From NCBI GenBank assembly GCA_963792875.1, contig CAWBXV010000006.1, positions 434,001-498,000 on the forward strand: a stretch of 64,000 bases of DNA, in the 5' to 3' direction. Position 1 is the stretch's first letter; each line of letters opens with the position of its first letter. Below the pieces are notes generated by a model. The model ran no database searches. It had not been told where the DNA came from and was given only the letters and a program-made list of their open reading frames with translations. This DNA is from JAHEGP01 sp963792875. GTDB taxonomy: Bacteria; Pseudomonadota; Gammaproteobacteria; Pseudomonadales; JAHEGP01. The translations under genes were made by a program, and so were the position numbers. This document shows, in pieces, positions 1 to 8,803 of this stretch.

Positions 1-468
1 GTCCACTATCACGGTGGCGATGCGATGGTCGGCACCGAGTCTCTCCTGCGCCTGTCTTTTCGATTGCTCCGCTGCCGCCCGCTGCTGGGCATCGATGGGG
101 AATAGTGCGCTCCGGTAGCTGCTGCCCTTGTCGCAGAACTGGCCCCGGGTGTCCAGCGGGTCGATGTTGACCCAATAGATGTCGAGCAATTGCCGGTAGC
201 TGATCAACGACGGGTCGAAGTGCACCTCTACGGCTTCGTAATGTCCGGTATTGCCCTCACTGACGCGCTCGTAGTCGGGGTTGGGGGTGTGGCCTCCGGT
301 GTAGCCGGAGATCACCGCGGTGACGCCGGCAACCTTCTCAAAGTCGGATTCCATGCACCAGAAGCAGCCGCCGGCAAAAATTGCCCGGTCCGCATGGGCC
401 ATGCCGGCCGCCGCGCTGCAGGCGGCCAGCGACAACAGGCCCAATAATCGCCATGTCCTGCTTGCCAT
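1..468 (-). CDS. msrA: Peptide-methionine (S)-S-oxide reductase MsrA, exported, 3' end cut by window
   Basis: Reduces methionine-S-sulfoxide in oxidised proteins. The 156 residues present carry the MsrA catalytic motif GCFWCME, with the nucleophile at Cys35, followed by the YTGGHTPNPDY and GHYEAVEVHFD blocks typical of the family. The start at 468 gives a hydrophobic leader ending in LAAC and then MAHAD, so the protein is probably exported (signal peptide or lipoprotein). The C-terminus lies beyond position 1. It is divergent from ppnN. Family identity is clear; export is inferred from the leader. Confidence 0.93.
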   Translation of the reverse strand, partial: MASRTWRLLGLLSLAACSAAAGMAHADRAIFAGGCFWCMESDFEKVAGVTAVISGYTGGHTPNPDYERVSEGNTGHYEAVEVHFDPSLISYRQLLDIYWVNIDPLDTRGQFCDKGSSYRSALFPIDAQQRAAAEQSKRQAQERLGADHRIATVIVD

Positions 469-637
469 GGGGTGGTAACCTCCCTGATGTCGTGGTGGAT
501 ACGAACAGGCTCTGCCATTTGAACGCAGGGCGGCGCGATAGTTCTGACCGCGCCGACGCCTTCGGCAGCACGGCGATGGCCCCTGCGCGCAGGGAGCGCC
601 GCGCGCGTGGAGAGCTGTACTGTGCGTGGTTGAGGCC

Positions 638-643
638 TATAAT
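638..643 (+). promoter_or_regulatory. Candidate -10 box for ppnN
   Basis: A perfect TATAAT lies 30 bases before the ppnN ATG. The hexamer 17 bases upstream (CTGTAC) is a poor -35, so the promoter is tentative. Confidence 0.35.
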
Positions 644-673
644 CTGGCGGTCATTCACCGGAGTCGTACGCTC

Positions 674-2056
674 ATGACCGAGAGGCCCGTCGCCCGCAAG
701 ATCAAGTATGCCCGTGTGCGTCCAGCACGCAACCTGAACCTGCTCTCGCACCGAGAGATTGCCGGGGTCATGGCGTCCAACGAAGAGGTTTTCCAGCGGT
801 TTCGCGAGTGTGCCCTGGCCGTGCTCAGTACCGGCGAGGACCGAGACGACCCCGCTGCGGCGCTGAAGAGTTACGACGATTTTGCTATCCGCGTGGTGCC
901 CGAGTCGCGTGGTGTCACGCTCGAAGTGTTCAACGCGCCGTCGGTGGCCTTCGTCGATGGGGTCATGATCCGTGGTGTTCAGGAGCACCTGTTCGCGGTG
1001 CTGCGCGACATACTGTACACCGATCACAAGCTCAATCAGATCGGCCAGTTTTCCATGAACACGCCCGAGGGTATCACCGACGCCGTGTTCCGCATATTGC
1101 GCAACGCCGGTATCGTGCGGCCGAATCTCGCGCCCAACCTGGTGGTGTGCTGGGGCGGGCACTCGATCAGCCGCGATGAGTACGAATACTGCAAGCGGGT
1201 GGGATATGAGCTCGGCCTGCGCGGCCTGGATATCGCCACGGGTTGCGGCATAGGCGCTATGAAGGGCCCCATGAAGGGCGCGGTCGTCGGGCACGGCAAG
1301 CAGCAGATCGGCACGGGCCGCTACATTGGTATCACCGAGCCGGGCATCATCGCCGCGGAGTCGCCCAATCCCACGGTCAATGAGCTGGTGATCCTCCCCG
1401 ATATCGAGAAGCGCCTGGAGGCGTTCGTCAGGCTGGCGCATGCCATCGTGGTGTTTCCCGGCGGCGCCGGTACGGCGGAGGAAGTGCTCTTTCTGCTGGG
1501 GCTGATGATGCAGCCCGACAACGCCGGGCTGTCGCTGCCGCTGATTTTTGCCGCGTCGCCGGCTAGCGAGGCCTACTTTCTAGAGCTCGACTGCTTTATC
1601 CGCAGCACGCTGGGAGAGAGTGCCACGCGCTATTACGAGATCATCGTGGGGCAGCCGGCGCTGGTCGCCCAGCGCGCCCGCAAGGGCGTGGAGCACGTGC
1701 TCCATCATCGGCACAAAGCCAGCGAATCCTATGCTTACAACTGGCGCCTGGCGATCCCCGGGGCGCTGCAGCAGCCCTTCGTGCCGACCCATGCCAGTAT
1801 GGCCAGCCTGCGCCTGCGCAGGTCGCTGCCGCCGGAGCAGCTGGCAGCCCAGCTGCGCTGCGCCTTCTCCGGTATCGTGGCAGGCAACGTCAAGGCGTTT
1901 GGCTGCGAGCAGATACGCGCACACGGGCCCTATCAGCTCCAGGGTGATGCCGATATCGTGGCGGCCCTGGATCGTCTGCTGCGCTTCTTCGTGTCGCAGG
2001 GCCGGATGAAACTGGGCGGCACCTATCAGCCGTGTTATCAGCTGTGTGAGGAGTAG
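674..2056 (+). CDS. ppnN: Pyrimidine/purine nucleotide 5'-monophosphate nucleosidase PpnN (YgdH, LOG family)
   Basis: Hydrolyses the N-glycosidic bond of nucleoside monophosphates, releasing the base and ribose 5-phosphate; in Escherichia coli the enzyme is controlled by (p)ppGpp. The LOG signature PGGAGTAEE begins at residue 262. Starting at the ATG at 674 gives 460 residues, close to the 454 of E. coli YgdH; the open frame extends upstream, but that part has no family similarity. N- and C-terminal domains flank the Rossmann-like core as in full PpnN, unlike short LOG cytokinin enzymes. It ends 4 bases before the convergent trhO. Confidence 0.93.
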   Translation: MTERPVARKIKYARVRPARNLNLLSHREIAGVMASNEEVFQRFRECALAVLSTGEDRDDPAAALKSYDDFAIRVVPESRGVTLEVFNAPSVAFVDGVMIRGVQEHLFAVLRDILYTDHKLNQIGQFSMNTPEGITDAVFRILRNAGIVRPNLAPNLVVCWGGHSISRDEYEYCKRVGYELGLRGLDIATGCGIGAMKGPMKGAVVGHGKQQIGTGRYIGITEPGIIAAESPNPTVNELVILPDIEKRLEAFVRLAHAIVVFPGGAGTAEEVLFLLGLMMQPDNAGLSLPLIFAASPASEAYFLELDCFIRSTLGESATRYYEIIVGQPALVAQRARKGVEHVLHHRHKASESYAYNWRLAIPGALQQPFVPTHASMASLRLRRSLPPEQLAAQLRCAFSGIVAGNVKAFGCEQIRAHGPYQLQGDADIVAALDRLLRFFVSQGRMKLGGTYQPCYQLCEE

Positions 2057-2060
2057 GGCG

Positions 2061-3059
2061 CTAGCGGCAGGCCGTGGCGGTGGCCCGCTGGCGCTGGCGG
2101 TTCTTGGCCGCGAGCTTGCGCGCCTTGCGCTGTTCGCGGGCGGCGACGGCGTCCGCGCCGAGGTGCGCCTCGTGCCGCTGACGGGCTAGCTTCACCTGGT
2201 GCTGGCGCTCGGCGAAGCGGCTGCGCTGCTCGTCGCTGATCGCGTCATGGCAATGCGGGCAGCTGATGCCGGGGCGGTACTGCTCGCCGCGCATCTGCTC
2301 TTCGGTGATCGGCATGCGGCAGGCGTGGCACTGCTGGTAGTGGCCGCGCTGCAGCTGGTGGTCGACGGTGACGCGGTTGTCGAACACGAAGCACTCGCCC
2401 TGCCACAGCGACTGCTCCTGCGGAACAGTCTCCAGATACTTCAGAATGCCGCCCTGCAGGTGATAGACCTCTTCAAAGCCGCGCGACTTGAGGTAGGCCG
2501 TCGATTTCTCACAGCGGATCCCGCCGGTGCAGAACATGGCGACTTTCCTGTGCACGGCCGGGTCCAGATGCTGCTCGACGTAGGCGGGGAACTCGCGGAA
2601 TGCGTCGGTGCCGGGGTCGATGGCATTGGCGAAGGTGCCGATAGTGACTTCGTAGCGGTTGCGCGTGTCGATCACCGTGACTTCGGGGTCGCTGATGAGC
2701 GCGTTCCAGTCCTGGGGTTTGACGTAGGTGCCCACGACCTCTCTGGGGTCGATGTCGGCCACCCCCATCGTCACGATCTCCCGCTTGAGCTTGACCTTGC
2801 TGCGATAGAACGGCATCGCCGCGTGGTGCGACTCTTTGTGCTCCAGATCGGCCAGGCGAGGGTCGGCCTTGAGGTGCGCCAGCAGCTGGTCGATGGCCTG
2901 CGGAAGACCGGCGACCGTGCCATTGATGCCTTCCCGGGCGAGCAGCAGCGTGCCTTTGATATCGTGCGCCTGCATGAAGGCAAGCAGGGGCTCGCGCAGG
3001 CGCTGATAGTCTTCCAGGGCAACGAATTTATAGAGAGCTGAAACGACGAATTCGGACAT
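2061..3059 (-). CDS. trhO: tRNA uridine(34) hydroxylase TrhO (rhodanese/UPF0176 family, YceA)
   Basis: Oxygen-dependent hydroxylation of U34 in tRNA, the first step toward 5-oxyacetyl-type wobble modifications. The N-terminal acylphosphatase-like region contains LLLAREGINGTVAG. The rhodanese domain spans roughly residues 120-215, with the active-site loop CTGGIRC (Cys177, Cys183). A Cys-rich segment follows (CHACRMP, CPHCHD), then a basic tail rich in Arg and Lys. The 332-residue length and all blocks fit the family. Confidence 0.93.
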   Translation of the reverse strand: MSEFVVSALYKFVALEDYQRLREPLLAFMQAHDIKGTLLLAREGINGTVAGLPQAIDQLLAHLKADPRLADLEHKESHHAAMPFYRSKVKLKREIVTMGVADIDPREVVGTYVKPQDWNALISDPEVTVIDTRNRYEVTIGTFANAIDPGTDAFREFPAYVEQHLDPAVHRKVAMFCTGGIRCEKSTAYLKSRGFEEVYHLQGGILKYLETVPQEQSLWQGECFVFDNRVTVDHQLQRGHYQQCHACRMPITEEQMRGEQYRPGISCPHCHDAISDEQRSRFAERQHQVKLARQRHEAHLGADAVAAREQRKARKLAAKNRQRQRATATACR

Positions 3060-3254
3060 GGCTTGACCTCGCGGCGGGCTGGAGGGTAAATCCAGGGCAA
3101 AAAACGAGGGAATTATAGCCGAATTGGAGCGACCGCAAAACGCCGCAGCCTGGCTGTGCAGCGCCGGCGGGTGGCCGGCATGTCCGGCAGCGGGTGCGCC
3201 CAGGCGCGCTCAGGTGCTACACTTGTGCTCCAGCAGGTAACGGGGCAGCAGGCT

Positions 3255-3764
3255 ATGACCGCCAACTTTTCCGGGGACCGCGCGGCAGCCGTCCCCCAGC
3301 GGCGCCAGGGGCGCATCTTTCCCTCGGCGGTGTCGGCCGAGATCGTCATCGACGCACCGGTGCCGGCGGTGTGGCAGGTGCTGACCGATTTTCCGCGCTA
3401 CGGCGAGTGGAACCCTTTTACGCCCAGCGTCGAGACCGATTTCCAGCTCGGTTCGCCGGTAGTGATGCGGGTGCGACTGGTGCCGGGCAAAAAGCTCCTG
3501 AAGCAGGTCGAGTACATGAACGTGCTGGAGGTCGGGCATCGCTTTGCCTACGGCTACGACCTCGGCATTCCGCTGTTGCTCAGCGCCAATCGCTATCAAC
3601 AGCTGGACGATCTGGGGGGCGGACAGACCCGTTATTACACCACGGATCAGTTCAGCGGAGTGATGGTGCCGCTGATGAACTGGCTCTATGCGCGCCATAT
3701 CCAGCAGGGCTTCGAGGATATGGCGGCGGCGTTGAAAGCGCGGGTCGAAGCGCTGGCCCGCTGA
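3255..3764 (+). CDS. SRPBCC-family (START-like) protein
   Basis: A 169-residue protein of the polyketide cyclase/dehydrase superfamily, which forms a helix-grip fold around a hydrophobic ligand. The core starts with SAEIVIDAPVPAVWQVLTDF and continues through YGEWNPFTPSV, the usual SRPBCC beginning. No catalytic residues can be assigned, so the ligand is unknown. The ATG at 3255 was chosen because the upstream extension of the frame is low-complexity and lacks family similarity. It is divergent from trhO and codirectional with the DUF2058 gene 62 bases downstream. Confidence 0.78.
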   Translation: MTANFSGDRAAAVPQRRQGRIFPSAVSAEIVIDAPVPAVWQVLTDFPRYGEWNPFTPSVETDFQLGSPVVMRVRLVPGKKLLKQVEYMNVLEVGHRFAYGYDLGIPLLLSANRYQQLDDLGGGQTRYYTTDQFSGVMVPLMNWLYARHIQQGFEDMAAALKARVEALAR

Positions 3765-3826
3765 GGGTCTGGCGGTTGGCGGGGTGCGGCTAGCGCGCAC
3801 CCGGGTGGCTGTGAGGAGTGTGGGAG

Positions 3827-4366
3827 ATGTCGAAGTCGCTGCAGGATCAATTGCTCAATGCCGGACTCGTGACGGAAAAGGCTGTCAAGCAGCACCAGCG
3901 CAGCAAGAAGAAAGCCGCGCGTCAGCTGCCCAAGGGGCAGACGCTCGAGGATGAGGCCAAGCGGCTGGCGCGCGAGGCGCTGGAAGAGCGCGCCAGGCTC
4001 GACCGCGAGCGCAATCTGGAGCTGCAGAAGGCAGCGCAGCAGAAGGCGCTGAAAGCGCAGATCCGGCAGCTGCTCGAGGCGCATCAGATCGAGCGCCGGG
4101 GCGGCGACCAGGCCTATCAGTTTGCCGATGAGCGCAAGGTAAAGAAAATCTACGTCCGCGCAGCGCAGCACGCGCAGCTCTCCCGGGGGCAGATAGGCAT
4201 AGCGCGCCTGGGTGACGACTACGCGCTCATTCCCGCCGCCATCGCCGCCAAGATCCGCGAGCGGGATGCCCGCGTGGTGCTGGTGCTGAATGAAAAGACG
4301 GCCCTGCAGGTCGACGAAGACGACCCCTATGCGGATTATCCCATCCCCGACGACCTGATGTGGTAG
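3827..4366 (+). CDS. DUF2058 family protein (YaiL-like)
   Basis: A small basic protein of 179 residues, the same length as E. coli YaiL. It opens with MSKSLQDQLLNAGLVTEKAVK, followed by a Lys/Arg- and Glu-rich helix (about residues 20-85, probably coiled coil). A globular C-terminal part begins near YQFADERKVKKIYV and ends PIPDDLMW. The ATG at 3827 is preceded by GTGGGAG, better placed than the ATG at 3818. DUF2058 proteins are called nucleoid- or polynucleotide-associated, but their biochemical role is not established. Confidence 0.85.
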   Translation: MSKSLQDQLLNAGLVTEKAVKQHQRSKKKAARQLPKGQTLEDEAKRLAREALEERARLDRERNLELQKAAQQKALKAQIRQLLEAHQIERRGGDQAYQFADERKVKKIYVRAAQHAQLSRGQIGIARLGDDYALIPAAIAAKIRERDARVVLVLNEKTALQVDEDDPYADYPIPDDLMW

Positions 4367-4405
4367 CGCCTCGCCACGCCGCCCGCAGGGATCGCGCGGC
4401 CGGGC

Positions 4406-5794
4406 CTATCGACGAGCCTGCTCGCCGTTGCTGGCGGTGATGTCGTCGGCGATTTCGCGGATCAGCTTCTCGCGATCGGGATCGCCATAGCCGCTGTTCT
4501 TCGGCAGTCGCGACCAGTGGCTGTTGCTGCGGATCAGCGTGAGCCAGCGCTCCCAGCCGGCCGGCAGGGCGCGCGATGAAGCGGATAGCTGCAGCGGCTG
4601 CTGGGCGGCGTGGCCCCTATCCAGCAGCGCGGTGAGCAGCTGGATCTGACGGTGCCACAGTACCTGCAGGGTTGCGTCTTCGATGCAGAGGTAGTGAAAG
4701 CCCCGGACCCGCGCCGAGATGTCGCGGCCAAAGCGCCGGCCGCCCCCCAGCAGCACGCCGGCGGCCGCGCCTAGCGCCGTTGCCAGCCCTAGGCTGAGGC
4801 CGCCGGTCAGCAGGTCGATGCCGGCACCGGCCGCTGCGCCCTTCATGGCGGCGCTGCCGGCTTTGACGCCAAATTGCTTGAGGTTGGCGGGATCGAACAG
4901 GTCGGCCTGCCAGCGCCCGCCCGCCACAGGCAGCTGCGCTGCGTCCAGGTGATCGGCGCTGAAGCGGAACAGCTGCAGCAGCGACTTGGCGCACCGTGCC
5001 TCGGCCTTGCGTGCCGTCTTCTGCAGCAGGTCCAGCTCCTGCTGCATATCGACCTGCTCGCTGGGCGCTTCGAGCCGATAGGCGCCGACGTCGACCAGCA
5101 GCTCGGCGATGCAGCGGGTGCCGGCCTGCCAGCTCATCTGGGCTCGCTGCTGACGGTCGTCGATGAGGCGCTGTACCTGATCGTAGCGCTCCTCCAGCAG
5201 GCTCTGGACCTTCTGGTACAGCCGCTTTTCGCCTTCGAAGCTGAACACGACCGTATCGAATTCGACCGCGGCGTGCAGGCCCTGGCGGGCGAGGTGTTCC
5301 CGCCAAACGGCCGTCTGGGCACTGCCTGCGGCGACAAAATTCAGGATCGGGATGACCGGCTTAGCGGCAAAGGCGAGAACTTTGATCTCGTCGCGGTACT
5401 TGCCCAATATCGGCTCGCGGCAGTCGATGACGTAGAAAAACAGGTCGCTGTGGAGCAGCTGCCGTATGACCTTGGCCTCCTGCTGATACAGCGGGTAGGC
5501 GTCGAGGTGGCCGAGAAAATACCGCAGTCGCTCGATGCCGTCGAGCGGCTGGCCCGGCCGGATCTCCTCGAGCACCTCCAGCAGGCCCATGGAGTCTTCC
5601 AGGCCCGGCGTATCATAGAGATCGATGATGGGTTCGCCGTTGACCATCAGGGCGCCGCCTTCGACGTGGCGGGTCGTGCCGGGATGGTTGGACACCGAAC
5701 CAAACCTGACGTCGCGCAGCAGCGTGCGCATCAGAGAGGTTTTGCCCGCGTTGGCGTGCCCTACCACCGCGGTCTTGATCGCCGTTTCAGCCAT
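4406..5794 (-). CDS. DUF3482 GTPase, partner of the DUF2868 membrane protein
   Basis: A 462-residue TRAFAC-class GTPase. The P-loop GHANAGKTS is at residues 12-20, a Thr-containing switch region (HPGTTRHV) at 37-44 and G3 DTPG at 61-64. A DUF3482 domain follows; its middle (about 305-355) is a Gly/Ala-rich segment (GAAAGAGIDLLTGGLSLGLA) resembling membrane-inserting glycine zippers. The ATG overlaps the end of the DUF2868 gene by 8 bases, so the two are translationally coupled. The pair is widespread in gammaproteobacteria; its function is unknown. A role in membrane remodelling or ion flux is speculation. Confidence 0.85.
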   Translation of the reverse strand: MAETAIKTAVVGHANAGKTSLMRTLLRDVRFGSVSNHPGTTRHVEGGALMVNGEPIIDLYDTPGLEDSMGLLEVLEEIRPGQPLDGIERLRYFLGHLDAYPLYQQEAKVIRQLLHSDLFFYVIDCREPILGKYRDEIKVLAFAAKPVIPILNFVAAGSAQTAVWREHLARQGLHAAVEFDTVVFSFEGEKRLYQKVQSLLEERYDQVQRLIDDRQQRAQMSWQAGTRCIAELLVDVGAYRLEAPSEQVDMQQELDLLQKTARKAEARCAKSLLQLFRFSADHLDAAQLPVAGGRWQADLFDPANLKQFGVKAGSAAMKGAAAGAGIDLLTGGLSLGLATALGAAAGVLLGGGRRFGRDISARVRGFHYLCIEDATLQVLWHRQIQLLTALLDRGHAAQQPLQLSASSRALPAGWERWLTLIRSNSHWSRLPKNSGYGDPDREKLIREIADDITASNGEQARR

Positions 5795-7256
5795 TGCCTG
5801 CTCTGTGCCTGGGGTCTGTTGCCACTAATACCCGCTGTGTGATGCGGTCTGCCTCGATTCCGCAATTCTCGGCCAGTGCATACCAGTCACAAAGGCGGGC
5901 GTCCCGTTCGCTGGCGCTACCCATGGTGTTGATGGTGCTCTCCAGTAATACCAGCCACACGCTGCGAGGGTGCGCGGCGACCAGTTGCGAGAGGATACGG
6001 CCCAGCCCGCGGTCCGGCGAGCGCTGCAGCGATACGGCCAGCACCAGCGGACTGCCGCCAAGAGTCTTCACCGCAGCCGTGGCCTGGTGCTGGCTGGCGC
6101 GATCGTTGATATTGCCCAGATCATAGCGCGTGGCGATTTCGGGAAACGGCCACGGCTCCTGGGGCCCGAGTTCGATGCCCAGCCAGTAGGCGCCAGCCGG
6201 GATGGGGAGGACATCTCCCGGCATGCGCGGTGGCGCCAGCGCGTGCGGCGCCTCTTCGTCGGGGTCTACCACCCCCAGGGGGGCGGCCACGGGCATGATG
6301 CGCTGCCGCAGGCGCACGTAGTAGGGGCGGCTGAGCTGCAGGCGCGCATTGCGCAGGGCACGGCTCAGCAGGGCACTGCTGAGCGCCAGCAGCAACAGGC
6401 GGGGCACGATGCCGTACAGCAGCAGGCTGGCGATCAGCAGTGAGGCCCAGTTCTTGCGCGCTGACGCCAGCGCGCCCGCATCGGCGCCGAGGCGGCTGCC
6501 GGTGATCTGGTCGATATCGGGCGTACTGAAGCCGACCTGGTCCGGCAGCACCGCGAGCAGCTGAGTCAGGTGAACGAAGGACCTGTCGTCCAGCAGGGTG
6601 GTCTCCCAGACGAAATTGTACTGGCGGGTAGCGAACAGCAGCAGGATCATCACCAGGCCGCCGATCAGGTAACCGCTCCACAGGGTGTGCGACAGGCGGC
6701 TGAGCGACCAGCGGCCGATGCGGCCGTCGAGCATGACACCCAGCCAGGCGCTCGCCACGATGGGGTCGGCCGCGCGCTGGCGCCCCATTCCGGCCACCAG
6801 CTTCTTCAGCAGAAAGCTGCTGGCCTGGCCCAGTGCGTTGCCCGCGCCGGAGCCGGCGCGCTTGCTCAGCCATAGGCCGACAACCCAGGCGATCAGGGAG
6901 GCGAGATTGATGCCCAGCAGGATGAACAGCAGCCAGTAGAAGTTGACCTGGGCGCTGGTGTGGGCAAAGGCCTGCATCGAGGCCAACGCGCCCAGCAGCG
7001 TGAACAGGGCGATCGCCGCATAGCTCAGATTGCGGGCCAGCCGGCGCACGCGGCTCAGGCTGGCGGCTACGTCGGCCTCGGCCGCGAGCAGGTTCGCGCG
7101 CTGCAGAATGCGCTCCTCGACCATGAGCTCGCTGGTGGCGACCGTCAGCTCGATCTGCTCCGTCGCGGGCAGTTCCTGCCCGCTCTCCTCGATGCCGCGC
7201 ACTGCCTCCGCGGTGAGCAAGGCATCCAGTCGGTTTTTCCCTCGTCGCATCAACAC
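5787..7256 (-). CDS. DUF2868 integral membrane protein
   Basis: A 489-residue inner-membrane protein. It begins with a charged segment, then has hydrophobic stretches near residues 75-95 (LSYAAIALFTLLGALASM), 105-125, 190-210 and 280-300. The C-terminal part is soluble with an alpha/beta pattern (SLQRSPDRGLGRILSQLV). It matches DUF2868, which is found next to DUF3482 GTPases, and the 8-base overlap with that gene supports a two-subunit membrane GTPase. No catalytic motif is visible. Confidence 0.8.
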   Translation of the reverse strand: MLMRRGKNRLDALLTAEAVRGIEESGQELPATEQIELTVATSELMVEERILQRANLLAAEADVAASLSRVRRLARNLSYAAIALFTLLGALASMQAFAHTSAQVNFYWLLFILLGINLASLIAWVVGLWLSKRAGSGAGNALGQASSFLLKKLVAGMGRQRAADPIVASAWLGVMLDGRIGRWSLSRLSHTLWSGYLIGGLVMILLLFATRQYNFVWETTLLDDRSFVHLTQLLAVLPDQVGFSTPDIDQITGSRLGADAGALASARKNWASLLIASLLLYGIVPRLLLLALSSALLSRALRNARLQLSRPYYVRLRQRIMPVAAPLGVVDPDEEAPHALAPPRMPGDVLPIPAGAYWLGIELGPQEPWPFPEIATRYDLGNINDRASQHQATAAVKTLGGSPLVLAVSLQRSPDRGLGRILSQLVAAHPRSVWLVLLESTINTMGSASERDARLCDWYALAENCGIEADRITQRVLVATDPRHRAGNG

Positions 7257-7267
7257 TGGAAGCCCGG

Positions 7268-8752
7268 CTACCTTGGCTGCAGCCAGGATGGCAGAAAGGT
7301 GTAGGGATCGATGTCGGGGTCGAGCTCGTGGTCGACGCCGCAGGTAGCGAGCGCCGTGCTCAGCGTGCCGTCACGATAGGCGTCGAAGAGCTCGGCACAG
7401 CCGCCGATGAAGCGGCCGCCGATAAAGACCTGTGGAATGGTCTTGCTGCCGGTGCGCGACGACACTGCAGCGCGGATCTTGCCGCCGCGATCGTCCTGCT
7501 GGTAGGTGGCGGAGTCCAGGTCGATGGAGCGGTAGGCGATACCGCAGCGGGCGAGCAGGTTTCTCACCGACCAGCAGAATTCGCACCACTCCAGGGCGAA
7601 CATGACCACCGGTTGGCCGGGGTCGCCGATGACCTGCTCGACGAACAGCTCAGCCTCCCGCTCGACCGCCGGGGCCGCCTCTGCATCCGCGGCCGCGGTG
7701 GGTGAGGCGTCAAACCGGTAGCCTGGGGTCGACTGCGAGATTGCCAGCTCCTCCTCGGTCATATCGGCAGGGATATCGGCAAATAACGGCGTGCTCAGGT
7801 AGCGCTCACCCGTGTCCGGCAGCATGCAGAGTATCGTCGTGCCCGCTGCGGACGTGGCGGCCAGCTGCAGGGCGCCGGCCAGGGTCGCGCCGCCGCTGAT
7901 GCCGGTGAAGACACCCTCGCGCCGCGCGAGGTCGCGGGCGCAGCCGAGCGCGTCGGCGCCGCTCACTGCCAGCACGCGGTCGATGAGGCGTTCGTTGACG
8001 GCGTCCTCGGTCAGTTTGGAGATAAAGTCCGGCGTCCACCCCTGCATCAGGTGGGGGCGAAAAGCCGGATGACTGTCGACCGGCGCGCCCGCCACGTCCC
8101 GCGCCTGTGCCACATTGCTGCCCAGCAGGGGCGAGTTGTCCGGTTCGCACACGGCGATCTGCGTATCGGGGCGCAGCTCCCGCAGCACCCGCGCGACGCC
8201 CTTGAGCGTGCCGCCGGTGCCAAAGCCCGTCACCCAGTAGTCCAGCGGTTCGTCACGGAACTGCCGCACGATCTCCAGCGCCGTCGTGCGCGAGTGGATA
8301 TCGGCGTTGGCCTCGTTTTCGAACTGACGGCACAGAAACCAGCCGTTGGCCTCGGCCAGTTCCACCGCTTTGGCCAGCATGCCGCTGCCCTTTTGCGCCG
8401 CGGGCGTCAGCACTACTCTGGCGCCGAGAAAGCGCATCATCCGGCGGCGCTCGATGCTGAAATTTTCGGCCATGGTGACGACCAGCGGGTAGCCCTTCTG
8501 GGCACAGACCATGGCCAGGCCGATGCCGGTGTTGCCGCTGGTGGCCTCGATGACCGTCTGCCCGGGGCGCAGGGCGCCGCGGCGCTCAGCCTCCTCGATG
8601 ACGCCCAGCGCCAGGCGGTCCTTGACCGAACCCATGGGGTTGAAAGCCTCGAGCTTGGCATAGAGGTGAATGCCTGGTGGCGCCAGTTTCTGCAGCTTGA
8701 CGACCGGGGTCTCGCCCACCGTGCCGAGAATATTGGAATACTTGTCGGGCAT
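7268..8752 (-). CDS. PLP-dependent cysteine synthase fused to a C-terminal glutaredoxin
   Basis: Residues 1-310 form a fold-type II PLP enzyme of the cysteine synthase family. PLP Lys44 lies in MGSVKDR, the substrate loop is ATSGNTGIG, the phosphate-binding loop is TGFGTGGTLKG, and ISGGATLAG and LPDTGERYLS complete the O-acetylserine sulfhydrylase set. After a linker (about 330-370), residues 380-475 form a glutaredoxin with CEFC (Cys390, Cys393), TIPQVFIGG and GGCAEL. The probable reaction is O-acetylserine plus sulfide (or another thiol) to cysteine, with redox coupling through the fused domain; that coupling is inferred. It is the last gene before a divergent transporter. Confidence 0.88.
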   Translation of the reverse strand: MPDKYSNILGTVGETPVVKLQKLAPPGIHLYAKLEAFNPMGSVKDRLALGVIEEAERRGALRPGQTVIEATSGNTGIGLAMVCAQKGYPLVVTMAENFSIERRRMMRFLGARVVLTPAAQKGSGMLAKAVELAEANGWFLCRQFENEANADIHSRTTALEIVRQFRDEPLDYWVTGFGTGGTLKGVARVLRELRPDTQIAVCEPDNSPLLGSNVAQARDVAGAPVDSHPAFRPHLMQGWTPDFISKLTEDAVNERLIDRVLAVSGADALGCARDLARREGVFTGISGGATLAGALQLAATSAAGTTILCMLPDTGERYLSTPLFADIPADMTEEELAISQSTPGYRFDASPTAAADAEAAPAVEREAELFVEQVIGDPGQPVVMFALEWCEFCWSVRNLLARCGIAYRSIDLDSATYQQDDRGGKIRAAVSSRTGSKTIPQVFIGGRFIGGCAELFDAYRDGTLSTALATCGVDHELDPDIDPYTFLPSWLQPR

Positions 8753-8803
8753 GTGTTATTTGTCTCCCCCTCTCGGCGGTCGGTGGATGGATGCAGTGCC
8801 AAA

